A DNA stretch of 64,000 nucleotides from Lysinibacillus halotolerans (GTDB lineage: Bacteria > Bacillota > Bacilli > Bacillales_A > Planococcaceae): positions 79,117 to 143,116 of the forward strand of contig NZ_RHLQ01000002.1 of the NCBI RefSeq assembly GCF_003711845.1. The letters run 5' to 3'. The notes beneath the pieces were generated by a model that was given only the letters and a program-made list of their open reading frames with translations, made no database searches and was not told the DNA's origin. A program made the position numbers and the translations under genes. This document shows, in pieces, positions 54,807 through 63,937 of this stretch. Position 1 is the stretch's first letter; every line of letters starts with the position of its first letter.

Positions 54807-56063
54807 GTGGTTGGAATTAATTCTTTAGGTGAACGTATTAAAAAATTTAGAAAAGAAAAGAAAATGACTTTAGCAGAAGTAGCTGGAGAACGATTAACAA
54901 AAGGTATGTTGAGTTTAATCGAAAATGGGAAAGCACAGCCTTCAATGGAAAGTTTACGATATATTGCAGAAAGAATCGGAGTAGAAGTTTCATCTCTACT
55001 CGACGAAGATCATCTAGAGGAACTTCGCACTTTACTATTTGAAATTGAGAAGGAGTATAACAATATCTTTTCTCCATTTGAATTGAGAGAAAAAGACGTT
55101 ATGAATTCTTTACTTCAAAGGATTCTTTCGGTAAGAGAGAAATTACACGGGAAAAACTATGAAGAAATAAGATTATTGGATCTATACATTCGATTAAATA
55201 CTGTTTTGAACTATCAAAAAGAGACGATCTCAATGTCTCACATCATTTCTTTTTACGAAAAAATTCATGCATATAGTCAAGTCATTAGTTGTTATTCTTT
55301 TTTATCAGGATTTTATTTCAATAAAAATGACTATGAACATGCTTTAAAGTGGATACAAGAAGCTGAAAAAAGAACAAAACCATACGAACATTTAATTGAT
55401 AAATTATCTATTTTAGATATGCATTATATATTAACAGTCCTTTATGGTGCCATTGACGATCCTGAAAACTCTCAAAAGCATCTGAATATCGCTTTAAATA
55501 TCGCCCACGAAAATCGAATCTATTATCGATTAGATGATTTTTATCGTTATTCATTCGTCTTAGCCATTCAACAAGGGGATGAGGAAAAAAGCGCCTATTA
55601 TTTAACAAAGCTTAAACAACATGCTGATTTTACAGAGAATGAGTTCGCACATAATACACTCGTATTTTGCCAAGCCCACTATATGAATATGATTGATAAG
55701 GATTACGAAAAGGTTCCTAGTTTAAATGAGCATTTGAAAAAAAGCTCGTATGGTACAAAAGTGGACGAGCATATTTTTACGTTTTACCGAATGGAACAAG
55801 CCTATGCCTATTGGGCGCAAGGACTTTATAATGAAGCGCTTCAAACAAGTGAAGATTTATCAATACCATCTTTTACTCATCATCCAATTGATTTAGCGAT
55901 AATGTATAGAAGCTTTGCAGTAAGGGCTCTTTGTTTTTTAGAATTAGGGGAGAAGGAATCGGCAAAACGGGAAATTTTATACGCTTATCATGGGGTCATG
56001 AATTTTACTAGTTCGATTTATAAAACATTCATCGTAGAAGCATATAAAAAAATTCAATATTAA
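54807..56063 (+). CDS. XRE-type HTH regulator with TPR-like repeats
   Basis: A 418-residue regulator. An N-terminal XRE helix-turn-helix (LGERIKKFRKEKKMTLAEVAGERLTKGMLSLIENGKAQPSMESLRYIAERIGV, about 6-58) is followed by some 350 residues of helical TPR-like repeats (for example NDYEHALKWIQEAEKR, DPENSQKHLNIALNIA, LYNEALQTSEDL). This two-part plan is shared with RNPP-type peptide-sensing regulators (PlcR, Rap) and with other XRE-TPR proteins. A ligand, perhaps a peptide, is possible. I chose GTG 54807 because GATGGA lies upstream and a GATACAAT -10-like box sits at about 54785; the frame is open from 54744. No small signal-peptide gene is evident nearby. Confidence 0.85.
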   Translation: MVGINSLGERIKKFRKEKKMTLAEVAGERLTKGMLSLIENGKAQPSMESLRYIAERIGVEVSSLLDEDHLEELRTLLFEIEKEYNNIFSPFELREKDVMNSLLQRILSVREKLHGKNYEEIRLLDLYIRLNTVLNYQKETISMSHIISFYEKIHAYSQVISCYSFLSGFYFNKNDYEHALKWIQEAEKRTKPYEHLIDKLSILDMHYILTVLYGAIDDPENSQKHLNIALNIAHENRIYYRLDDFYRYSFVLAIQQGDEEKSAYYLTKLKQHADFTENEFAHNTLVFCQAHYMNMIDKDYEKVPSLNEHLKKSSYGTKVDEHIFTFYRMEQAYAYWAQGLYNEALQTSEDLSIPSFTHHPIDLAIMYRSFAVRALCFLELGEKESAKREILYAYHGVMNFTSSIYKTFIVEAYKKIQY

Positions 56064-56111
56064 AAAAGGTTAAGTAGGGAAGTGGAGTCCACAACTTTAC
56101 TTAACCTTTTT
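56062..56111. terminator. Bidirectional terminator between the regulator and yfkAB
   Basis: AAAAAGGTTAAGTA and TACTTAACCTTTTT pair perfectly, with an inner TGGAGTCCA-like hairpin. Confidence 0.92.
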
Positions 56112-56113
56112 CA

Positions 56114-57223
56114 TTATTTTACTGAACCACTAATAAATTCAGCATCTTTATAATACATATTTTTAACTAATACGTTTGGTCCTAGGCATTTGACAGCAGG
56201 GCAGTGACAATTTAATGATTGGGCTAAATCGGTTGCTAACCATTTGTCAAAAACATTCGGTAAAGAATCCTTTTGAATATTACCAAGGGCTGGTGTATCC
56301 CCAAAATCGGTTACAATTACATCGCCTGTAAAAATATTAACGTTTAAACGGGATCGACCATCTGGATCATTACGTAACGTTACATTTTTTGCCTCACGTA
56401 ATCGTTGAAGTAATTTTTGATCTTCTTCATTTTGACTACACGGATAAAAGGGAAGAGTTCCAAATAACATCCACGTATTTTCATCACGAATATCTAATAT
56501 TTTATGAATAGCTTCCCGAGTTTCATCTAAAGTAAGGGAAGTTAAACTTGATGCAAAATCTGAAGGGTACATTGGATGCACTTCATGACGAGCACATTTC
56601 ATTTCATGAACAATTTGATGATGAATATGTTCGATATAAGGAATCGTTTTTTTATTTAACATTGTTTCGGCCGATACCATTACTCCTTGTTCTGCAAGCA
56701 TACGAGAGTTTTCAATCATTCTTTCGAAAAGACCGGCCCGCTGTTCAAAAGTCGGTTTTCTTTCCATCATGGCAAAACCAGTCTCCGCAAACTCTTCAAT
56801 CGTTCCCCAGTTATGGGAAATATGCAATACATCTAAGTAAGGAGCAATCTCTAAATATCTTTCACCATCAATCGTTAAGTTAGAGTTCATTTGAGTACGA
56901 ATACCACGTTCGTGGGCATATTGTAAAATCGGCTTAACATAATTTTTAACCGATTTTCTACTTAACATTGGTTCTCCACCTGTAATACTTAACGTTCTTA
57001 AATGGGGAATTTCATCTAAACGTTTCAATATTAAATCAATCGGAAGAGCTTCCGGGTCTTTCGTTTGAAGTGTATAGCCAACTGCGCAATGAGCGCATCT
57101 CATATTACATAAAGTTGTCGTTGTAAATTCTATGTTAGAGAGTGTTAATTTCCCGTATTGTTCCACATCTAAATAAGCTTCCCAAGGATCGAACTTTGGG
57201 GTAATTTTTTCTAATGTTCTCAT
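56114..57223 (-). CDS. yfkAB: Radical SAM/CxCxxxxC protein YfkAB
   Basis: A 369-residue radical SAM enzyme. The SAM-cluster cysteines are in TTLCNMRCAHC (C-x3-C-x2-C, about 38-46), followed by SITGGEPMLS (glycine-rich SAM site). The C-terminal third carries a Cys in FYPCSQ and the family-naming CxCxxxxC motif CHCPAVKC (about 339-346), probably a second cluster. In B. subtilis this corresponds to yfkA/yfkB. Its substrate is not known. ATG 57223 follows GGAAGATCG; the frame also opens at 57265. It may be read with the upstream beta-helix gene, which lies on the same strand 125 bases earlier. Confidence 0.92.
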   Translation of the reverse strand: MRTLEKITPKFDPWEAYLDVEQYGKLTLSNIEFTTTTLCNMRCAHCAVGYTLQTKDPEALPIDLILKRLDEIPHLRTLSITGGEPMLSRKSVKNYVKPILQYAHERGIRTQMNSNLTIDGERYLEIAPYLDVLHISHNWGTIEEFAETGFAMMERKPTFEQRAGLFERMIENSRMLAEQGVMVSAETMLNKKTIPYIEHIHHQIVHEMKCARHEVHPMYPSDFASSLTSLTLDETREAIHKILDIRDENTWMLFGTLPFYPCSQNEEDQKLLQRLREAKNVTLRNDPDGRSRLNVNIFTGDVIVTDFGDTPALGNIQKDSLPNVFDKWLATDLAQSLNCHCPAVKCLGPNVLVKNMYYKDAEFISGSVK

Positions 57224-57348
57224 AGTTTTCGATCTTCCTTTCCAAAAAACTATTTTCTCACACAAAATCCTTTTCGAAAACTAAAATTGCTTCATTTAGA
57301 ACATTTAACCTATATCGGGATAATTCTCTCTATTTTCTAGCTTCAAAA

Positions 57349-59268
57349 TCAAAAGTCTAATTGCTTAATAAAACTATTATTTTCACTATAATAAACATCG
57401 CCATAGCTATTTTCAACGACGGTTTTGATTAATTCAATTTTTGAAAAATTAACCGCTTGCACATTAAAGCGGGATTTATTATTCCGGATTATGCTATCGG
57501 AAACATACACAGAAGATTGATTTTGAGCAAAAATATCAGAATGAGCACCGTCCGTAATTTGTACACTTTTTAGTTCCACAGTCGATTCAAAATCAATCCA
57601 CAATTGATGTTGCACGTGTTTTGAAATAAAACAATCTTGAATATAGACTTCGCTATGATTTTGAATAATTAACGCATTACGATTCCCATCAAACATTTCA
57701 CTATTTTTCATAATTACCGAACTATCATTGACAACAATTTGTGCCAATTCATGATGGAAAATTTGGCTATCCAATAAATAAAGACTAGAATTTCTTAACA
57801 CTTTCAATCCGTAAGATTTACCATTATAAATTTGACATTGCTCGAAGCGTCCCGTAGATAGATCACAAATTTCTATTTGTACATTATGACTATCATAAAA
57901 TTGACATTGAGTAGCAGTTAATTCACATTCATTCACAATAAATAAACTTTTCCCATTATAAAGCTGACTTTGAAGTAACTCGATTTTCACATGGGATTTA
58001 CAAGCGATATGGGGCATTTCATTGTCAAAAAACTTGCATAAATCTACTTCTACTTTAGAATGGGACATTGCTAATATGCCATTTCCAATGTTATCGGATA
58101 AGATCGATTTAATAATCGTTAACTCCGATTTGAAAATCGTAATTGCCGAATTGGCATTATGGGTAATTTCACTATCAACAATTGTACAATTCCCTTTATC
58201 TTCAATACAAATTCCAACATGATATCCTTCTTTTACAACACATTGTTTCATCGAACAAATCGATTTATTGGAAATAGAAATTTGTGCAGAACGATGTCCA
58301 TTTAGTTTCGATTCAAATAGGTTAACAATCGATTCATCAAGTATTTGCAAACCCGAACTTTCTCCACTATGGATATGGCAACATTCGATATTCATCTTTG
58401 AATTTTTCGAAACGATAACATTTGCCTTTTTGTTTTGAGCAATGACACAATGATAAGTTTGTACTTCACCGTGTTGAGCAACCGCTATTCCTGCTAAATC
58501 TCCTTGTAATACCGAGCAATGTCTTGCAGTTAAATAACCCTTTTGAACAGAAATTTGAGTTTTGCCATTGTATTGAAAAACCGTCGTTTGAAGGGACGCA
58601 TCCCCCTCATGTAATAGTTGTAATCCTATACCATCACCAGATTCGATTAAACTTTCATGATCGATATATTTTGCATCTTCTACGATAATTTGTGTGTTTG
58701 TATGATGATGTAAATGGACATTTCTCGTTTGAATAAGGGAGCCATTTTTTATCCATATGCCATGTTTCCCATGGGAGAATTCACATTTTTCAATACAAGC
58801 TTGTGAGGATTCAGCTAATATGTGAACTTTCTCATTTTGAACAAACGTACAATTCTCAAATATCGCTTTACTGCCATTTAGTATTGAAACTGCCATCTCC
58901 TTCGCTTGTTCGAAATGGCAGTTATAAGCGTTTATTTTTCCGCCATCAATTGTTACATGTACATTGCTTTTCCCACCGACAAATCGACAATTTTGAAGTA
59001 CAACTTCACCTTCTACATACATTTGTGCGGTAGGGGATACCGTTAGATTTTGCAAAGTTACTGAAATATTTTTCGGTACAATAATAAATCCTTCAATCAT
59101 CGTTTCCTCATACATATCTCCTGCTAAAACCATGTTTTTATTAAAATGAATGGATTCTCTATACAGTTTCGGTTTTAGTTGTACAAAATTACCGGCTTTC
59201 GAATGTTGGATTGTATGTTGTATCGTTTTTACTTTTGATAATAAAGAAAATAATCGCTTAAAAACCAT
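57349..59268 (-). CDS. Right-handed parallel beta-helix protein
   Basis: A 639-residue protein without signal peptide. After a basic amphipathic start (MVFKRLFSLLSKVKT) and a small beta segment (about 35-90), nearly all of the rest is about 23-25 imperfect coils of 22-24 residues with alternating short strands and turns, for example NCTIVDSEITHNANSAITIFKSE, ELTIIKSILSDNIGNGILAMSHS, SLYLLDSQIFHHELAQIVVND. The pattern is that of NosD/pectate-lyase-type beta-helices (PbH1 repeats). His, Gln, Asn, Cys are frequent in the coils. No catalytic motif or sugar-binding signature is obvious. It starts at ATG 59268 after GAGGAGGAAATACC. Related intracellular beta-helix proteins of unknown function exist in Bacillus. 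Function unknown. Confidence 0.85.
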   Translation of the reverse strand: MVFKRLFSLLSKVKTIQHTIQHSKAGNFVQLKPKLYRESIHFNKNMVLAGDMYEETMIEGFIIVPKNISVTLQNLTVSPTAQMYVEGEVVLQNCRFVGGKSNVHVTIDGGKINAYNCHFEQAKEMAVSILNGSKAIFENCTFVQNEKVHILAESSQACIEKCEFSHGKHGIWIKNGSLIQTRNVHLHHHTNTQIIVEDAKYIDHESLIESGDGIGLQLLHEGDASLQTTVFQYNGKTQISVQKGYLTARHCSVLQGDLAGIAVAQHGEVQTYHCVIAQNKKANVIVSKNSKMNIECCHIHSGESSGLQILDESIVNLFESKLNGHRSAQISISNKSICSMKQCVVKEGYHVGICIEDKGNCTIVDSEITHNANSAITIFKSELTIIKSILSDNIGNGILAMSHSKVEVDLCKFFDNEMPHIACKSHVKIELLQSQLYNGKSLFIVNECELTATQCQFYDSHNVQIEICDLSTGRFEQCQIYNGKSYGLKVLRNSSLYLLDSQIFHHELAQIVVNDSSVIMKNSEMFDGNRNALIIQNHSEVYIQDCFISKHVQHQLWIDFESTVELKSVQITDGAHSDIFAQNQSSVYVSDSIIRNNKSRFNVQAVNFSKIELIKTVVENSYGDVYYSENNSFIKQLDF

Positions 59269-59493
59269 CAGGGTATTTCCTCCTCATAAACAATCAATAC
59301 TCCTATTTTCACTAAAAATTCCTAATCTTAATCGTTTTCTTACAACAATTTGAAAAATTTGGGATAAACATCTCAATATTCGAAACCATACATTTAATCA
59401 TCTAATGAAGACTATTTATCATTTTTGCCAAATAGCTTTTAGAAGTTTACAATAAATACAATTGTGCTCATCTGGCTAAGGAGGATATTCATT

Positions 59494-60324
59494 TTGAAAG
59501 AAACGTTGATTAAAATACTCGATATGAACCATACCGAAAGACAGCAGTATATGAATGAACAGGGCGATATACTCATCGAAAATATGTTAAATAACATCGG
59601 TTACCCTGAAGATGAATTAAGGGATAAATTAAATTATCGATTATTTATAGAATTACTTGCAGACAACTTATTAACTACTACACAAATGAAGCATTTGACT
59701 GAGACACTTAAAGGAGCTGATTTTTTATATGCTTCTATAGGAGAACGGGATAGCGACCTAGTATTCACCAGATCCTTTTCTGCTTTATGGTTATGTGGAT
59801 TATTAAATGTTGATTCCCAAATTCGCTTTTTATCCGATGAGGAGGCCAAAGGAATTTTAGAGGAAGCCGTCCACTATTTATCGAAAGAAAACGATGTACG
59901 GGGATTCGTTCACGAAAAAGGTTGGGCTCATGCTATTGCCCATGGAGCTGATCTAGCTACTTCCATTGTTGCCCACCCATTATTTGAAATGCGTTTTGCG
60001 CCAATTCTTTTACAAGGAATTAAAAACAGCTTATGGAAAGATTCAGTCTATGTTGATGATGAGGATGAACGCCTCGTCACGATCATTGAAAAACTAATGG
60101 CAAAAGGGTATCCAGAAGAAATTTTAATCGAATGGGTAGAACAAGTATTTGATAAACTACAATTTTATTTAATGGAAGTAGGCTATACGCCACAATATTT
60201 CGCTGCACGTACAAATACATTACATTTTATGAAAACTTTATACTTCACATTAAAATTTTCTCAAAAATTGCCTGAGCTAAAAGGGGTAGTATCATTATTT
60301 ATTGGAAAATGGATGAAACAATAA
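59494..60324 (+). CDS. DUF2785 family protein
   Basis: A 276-residue helical protein with the DUF2785 pattern: YPEDELRDKLNYRLFIELL, SLVFTRSFSALWLCGLL-like core (LVFTRSFSALWLCGLLN, about 100-117), and GWAHAIAHGADLATSIVAHP (about 151-170) near the middle, then FAPILLQGIKNSLW and a C-terminal FAARTNTLHFMKTLYF. Function unknown. The frame opens at ATG 59464; TTG 59494 follows AGGAGGATATTCA and is preferred. It is followed 31 bases later by an orphan membrane-anchored gene on the same strand, so the pair may be an operon. Confidence 0.85.
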   Translation: MKETLIKILDMNHTERQQYMNEQGDILIENMLNNIGYPEDELRDKLNYRLFIELLADNLLTTTQMKHLTETLKGADFLYASIGERDSDLVFTRSFSALWLCGLLNVDSQIRFLSDEEAKGILEEAVHYLSKENDVRGFVHEKGWAHAIAHGADLATSIVAHPLFEMRFAPILLQGIKNSLWKDSVYVDDEDERLVTIIEKLMAKGYPEEILIEWVEQVFDKLQFYLMEVGYTPQYFAARTNTLHFMKTLYFTLKFSQKLPELKGVVSLFIGKWMKQ

Positions 60325-60355
60325 CGATTTTCAAAAGATAATCGAGGTGAAAAGA

Positions 60356-60910
60356 ATGCGAAATCGATTAACAAGAATTCTATTATTTGCTGGGTTAGTC
60401 ATTGTACTTGCCTTTATTTTCAACATTTCTTTAACCGCGTTCACTGGGGATGGAAAAGATACCCCAGAGGAAGCTCTTCCTACCGATGCTAACTATGAAT
60501 GGATTGAAGGACCAAAAAGTGACAAGGAACAACGCTATTTCTTCTTATCAAATGGGCAATATTTTGGAACTGGTTATGTGGAAAAAAACTTAAAAGGATG
60601 GAGCGCAGGAGAAGGGACCTATTCAAAACTACCGAATGCATTGACGGAAAATACAATTACGTCAGCCCATTCCGATAGTAAAATTTTATTTGGTTTAATA
60701 AAACCAAAAGGGAATATCCAAATTTCAGTAAATAATAAGCATGCTAAACTTATTCAATTAGATTTTTTATCTGATGACATACTATCCACCTATAATGTAG
60801 AAGGATACGCTATTTGGTACATAGATTTAGAGGAAATTGATAACGCTAAAAGTTTTACAATAAAAGTATTAGGGGAAAATGACTCCGTATTAAATGCGTT
60901 GTCTATATAA
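60356..60910 (+). CDS. Membrane-anchored or secreted protein of unknown function
   Basis: I do not recognise this gene. It codes for 184 residues: a basic start, then a single hydrophobic segment (about 7-26, ILLFAGLVIVLAFIFNISLTAF) that could be a signal anchor, then a soluble beta-rich part with DTPEEALPTDANYEWIEGP and a final NAKSFTIKVLGENDSVLNALSI. No lipobox. ATG 60356 has CGAGGTGAAAAG upstream. It lies 31 bases after the DUF2785 gene and ends in a weak hairpin (60929). An extracytoplasmic location is likely; role unknown. Confidence 0.72.
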   Translation: MRNRLTRILLFAGLVIVLAFIFNISLTAFTGDGKDTPEEALPTDANYEWIEGPKSDKEQRYFFLSNGQYFGTGYVEKNLKGWSAGEGTYSKLPNALTENTITSAHSDSKILFGLIKPKGNIQISVNNKHAKLIQLDFLSDDILSTYNVEGYAIWYIDLEEIDNAKSFTIKVLGENDSVLNALSI

Positions 60911-60928
60911 TTTTATTTCTATTAAAAT

Positions 60929-60956
60929 GGCATCGATACGATGCTCTTTTCTATTT
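60929..60956 (+). terminator. Weak terminator after the orphan gene
   Basis: GGCATCG and CGATGC pair around ATA, followed by TCTTTTCTATTTT. Confidence 0.65.
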
Positions 60957-60985
60957 TGACAAAGTAAGTTATAATGATTTTCGCA

Positions 60986-61069
60986 AAGTAAATTACTAGG
61001 TCATAAAAATAACTTATCACAAAAGATAAAATTAATGTAATTTACTTATGTATAAGAATCGTTTATGAT
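60986..61069 (+). promoter_or_regulatory. Aconitase promoter with long dyad (CcpC-like)
   Basis: AAGTAAATTAC (60986-60996) and GTAATTTACTT (61037-61047) are perfect 11-bp inverted repeats 40 bases apart. The second overlaps the -35 TTTACT (61041-61046) of a promoter whose -10 is TATGAT (61064-61069), spacer 17. B. subtilis citB is repressed by CcpC from a dyad upstream of and at the promoter, so a similar control is plausible. Confidence 0.55.
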
Positions 61070-61125
61070 AATTACTGGAGAAAAGCTTTGCAAGCCTTTT
61101 CAATATTAATTAGGGGGAGTAAAAA

Positions 61126-63828
61126 ATGGCAAGCAATTTACACAACAGCCGTTCTTCATTCGAAGTAAATGGTAAAAAGTATAACTTCTACCGTTTAGCT
61201 GCAATCGAAGAAGCTGGTATCGCAAAAGTATCACGCCTTCCATACTCAATTAAAGTATTATTAGAATCTGTATTACGCCAATATGATGGCTACGTAATTA
61301 AAGAAGAACATGTAGACGAATTAGCTAAATGGGCTGAGGGTGCTAATCCGGAAGCGGAAGTACCATTCAAACCATCACGTGTAGTATTACAAGACTTCAC
61401 AGGTGTTCCAGTAGTAGTTGACTTAGCCTCTTTACGTTCAGCTATGAAAGAATTAGGTGGAGATCCAAATAAAATTAACCCAGCTATTCCTGTTGACCTT
61501 GTAATTGACCACTCAGTACAAGTTGACAAATACGGTAATGCTTCAGCATTACAAGCGAACATGGATCTTGAGTTCGAACGTAACGCAGAACGTTACAACT
61601 TCTTAAAATGGGCTCAAACTGCATACGATAACTTCCGTGCTGTACCACCAGCAACTGGTATCGTGCACCAAGTAAACTTAGAATATTTAGCTCCAGTCGT
61701 TCACGTTAAAGAGAACGAAGATGGAACTTTTGAAACTTTCCCAGATTCAGTAGTAGGTACTGACTCTCATACAACAATGATCAACGGTATCGGTGTTCTT
61801 GGATGGGGTGTAGGTGGTATTGAAGCTGAAGCAGGTATGCTTGGACAACCTTCTTACTTCCCAATTCCAGAAGTTATCGGTGTAAAATTAACTGGTGAAC
61901 TTCCAAACGGTGCTACTGCGACTGACTTAGCATTAAAAGTAACTCAAGTTTTACGTCAACGCGGCGTAGTTAACAAATTTGTAGAATTCTTCGGTCCTGG
62001 TGTATCTAAATTACCATTAGCTGACCGTGCTACAATTTCGAACATGGCTCCTGAATACGGTGCAACATGTGGTTACTTCGCAATTGACGAAGAATCATTA
62101 AACTATATGCGTTTAACTGGTCGTGACGAAGAGCATATCCAAGTTGTAGAAAGCTACTTAAAAGCGAACAACATGTTCTTTGATCCATCATTAGAACCAG
62201 TTTACACTGATGTATTAGAAATTAAATTAGACGAAATTGAACCAAACCTTTCTGGTCCAAAACGTCCACAAGATTTAATTCCTCTTTCAGAAATGAAAGC
62301 TCGTTACCATGAAGCAGTTACTGCTCCAATGGGCGTACAAGGTTTCGGTTTAACTGAAGATGAATTCTCTAAAACATCAACAATTAAATTTGCTGATGGC
62401 GATGTAGAAATGCCAACTGGTGCTGTAGCAATCGCTGCAATCACTTCTTGTACAAATACATCTAACCCATACGTTCTTTTAGCTGCTGGTTTAGTTGCGA
62501 AAAAAGCAGTTGAAAAAGGTATTCAACCACCAAAATGGGTTAAAACTTCTTTAGCACCAGGTTCTAAAGTTGTAACTGGCTATTTAGAAGAATCAGGTTT
62601 ACAAAGCTACTTAGACCAAATCGGATTCAACACAGTTGGTTATGGTTGTACAACATGTATCGGTAACTCAGGTCCGTTATTACCTGAAATCGAAGAAGCA
62701 ATTAAAGACAAAGATCTATTCGTAACTTCAGTACTTTCTGGTAACCGTAACTTCGAAGGTCGTGTACACCCATTAGTAAAAGCTAACTATTTAGCTTCAC
62801 CACCACTTGTTGTTGCTTATGCTTTAGCAGGTACTGTAGATATCGATTTACAAAAAGATTCTTTAGGTAAAGACAAAGATGGTAACGATGTATTCTTCGC
62901 TGACATCTGGCCTTCAACTGAAGAAGTAAATGAAGTTTTAAACAAAGTTGTTACTCGTGAATTATTCCAAAAAGAATATGCAAAAGTATTCGATAGCAAC
63001 GAAAAATGGAATGCAATTGAAACATCAACTGAGTCTTTATACACATTTGATGAAAAATCAACTTACATTCAAAACCCACCATTCTTCCAAGGATTATCTA
63101 AAACTCCAGAGCCAATCAAAGGCCTTGATGGTTTACGTGTAATCGCTAAGTTTGGTGACTCTATTACAACTGACCACATTTCACCAGCTGGTGCAATTGG
63201 TAAAGATACGCCTGCAGGTAAATACCTACAAGAAAATGGCGTAGCAATCCGCGACTTCAACTCTTATGGTTCTCGTCGTGGTAACCATGAAGTAATGATG
63301 CGTGGTACATTCGCAAACATCCGTATCCGTAACCAAATCGCTCCTGGTACAGAAGGTGGATTCACTACTTACTGGCCAACTGGAGAAGTTGAGTACATTT
63401 ATGATGCAGCAATGAAATACCAAGAACAAGGTACTGGTTTAGTTGTTTTAGCTGGTAACGATTATGGTATGGGTTCTTCTCGTGACTGGGCAGCAAAAGG
63501 TACATTCTTACTAGGTATTAAAACAGTTATCGCACAAAGCTACGAACGTATTCACCGTTCAAACCTTGTAATGATGGGTGTTTTACCACTTCAATTCTTA
63601 CCTGGCGAAAGCGCAGAAACTTTAGGCTTAACTGGTAAAGAAGAAATTTCTGTTAATATTACAGATGATGTTAAACCACGTGATATTTTAACAGTAACTG
63701 CAAAAGCTGAAGATGGAACGGTTAAAGAATTTAAAGCTCTAGCTCGTTTCGACTCAGAAGTAGAAGTAGACTACTACCGTCATGGTGGTATCTTACAAAT
63801 GGTACTTCGTAATAAAGCAGCTCAATAA
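61126..63828 (+). CDS. acnA: Aconitate hydratase
   Basis: A 900-residue aconitase A (CitB in Bacillus), converting citrate to isocitrate in the Krebs cycle; the family also acts as an iron-responsive RNA-binding protein when the cluster is lost. Marks: [27 protein letters not shown] (about 210-236), the three 4Fe-4S cysteines in [13 protein letters not shown] and [14 protein letters not shown] (about 440 and 505-515), [12 protein letters not shown] and the swivel-domain [17 protein letters not shown] (about 779-795). Length is typical. RBS TTAGGGGGAGTAAAAA. Codons are strikingly uniform (GTA, TTA, CGT, GAA), the pattern of a highly expressed gene. Confidence 0.98.
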   Translation: MASNLHNSRSSFEVNGKKYNFYRLAAIEEAGIAKVSRLPYSIKVLLESVLRQYDGYVIKEEHVDELAKWAEGANPEAEVPFKPSRVVLQDFTGVPVVVDLASLRSAMKELGGDPNKINPAIPVDLVIDHSVQVDKYGNASALQANMDLEFERNAERYNFLKWAQTAYDNFRAVPPATGIVHQVNLEYLAPVVHVKENEDGTFETFPDSVVGTDSHTTMINGIGVLGWGVGGIEAEAGMLGQPSYFPIPEVIGVKLTGELPNGATATDLALKVTQVLRQRGVVNKFVEFFGPGVSKLPLADRATISNMAPEYGATCGYFAIDEESLNYMRLTGRDEEHIQVVESYLKANNMFFDPSLEPVYTDVLEIKLDEIEPNLSGPKRPQDLIPLSEMKARYHEAVTAPMGVQGFGLTEDEFSKTSTIKFADGDVEMPTGAVAIAAITSCTNTSNPYVLLAAGLVAKKAVEKGIQPPKWVKTSLAPGSKVVTGYLEESGLQSYLDQIGFNTVGYGCTTCIGNSGPLLPEIEEAIKDKDLFVTSVLSGNRNFEGRVHPLVKANYLASPPLVVAYALAGTVDIDLQKDSLGKDKDGNDVFFADIWPSTEEVNEVLNKVVTRELFQKEYAKVFDSNEKWNAIETSTESLYTFDEKSTYIQNPPFFQGLSKTPEPIKGLDGLRVIAKFGDSITTDHISPAGAIGKDTPAGKYLQENGVAIRDFNSYGSRRGNHEVMMRGTFANIRIRNQIAPGTEGGFTTYWPTGEVEYIYDAAMKYQEQGTGLVVLAGNDYGMGSSRDWAAKGTFLLGIKTVIAQSYERIHRSNLVMMGVLPLQFLPGESAETLGLTGKEEISVNITDDVKPRDILTVTAKAEDGTVKEFKALARFDSEVEVDYYRHGGILQMVLRNKAAQ

Positions 63829-63842
63829 TTGACTTTAAATAG

Positions 63843-63879
63843 AAACCGATAAGTTCCATTTGAACTTATCGGTTTTTTT
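63843..63879 (+). terminator. Terminator of acnA
   Basis: AAACCGATAAGTTC and GAACTTATCGGTTT pair around CATTT, then T5A. Confidence 0.95.
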
Positions 63880-63896
63880 ATTAATTCTTTTAAAAC

Positions 63897-63913
63897 CACG
63901 TGCTCTGCACGTG
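63897..63913. repeat. GC-rich perfect inverted repeat
   Basis: CACGTGC-TCT-GCACGTG, a 7-bp perfect inverted repeat with a 3-base centre, in an otherwise AT-rich spacer. It lies between the acnA terminator and a possible gene start. Could be an operator or a small hairpin. Confidence 0.6.
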
Positions 63914-63937
63914 TGAAAATATACTTTTAGAGTGGTA

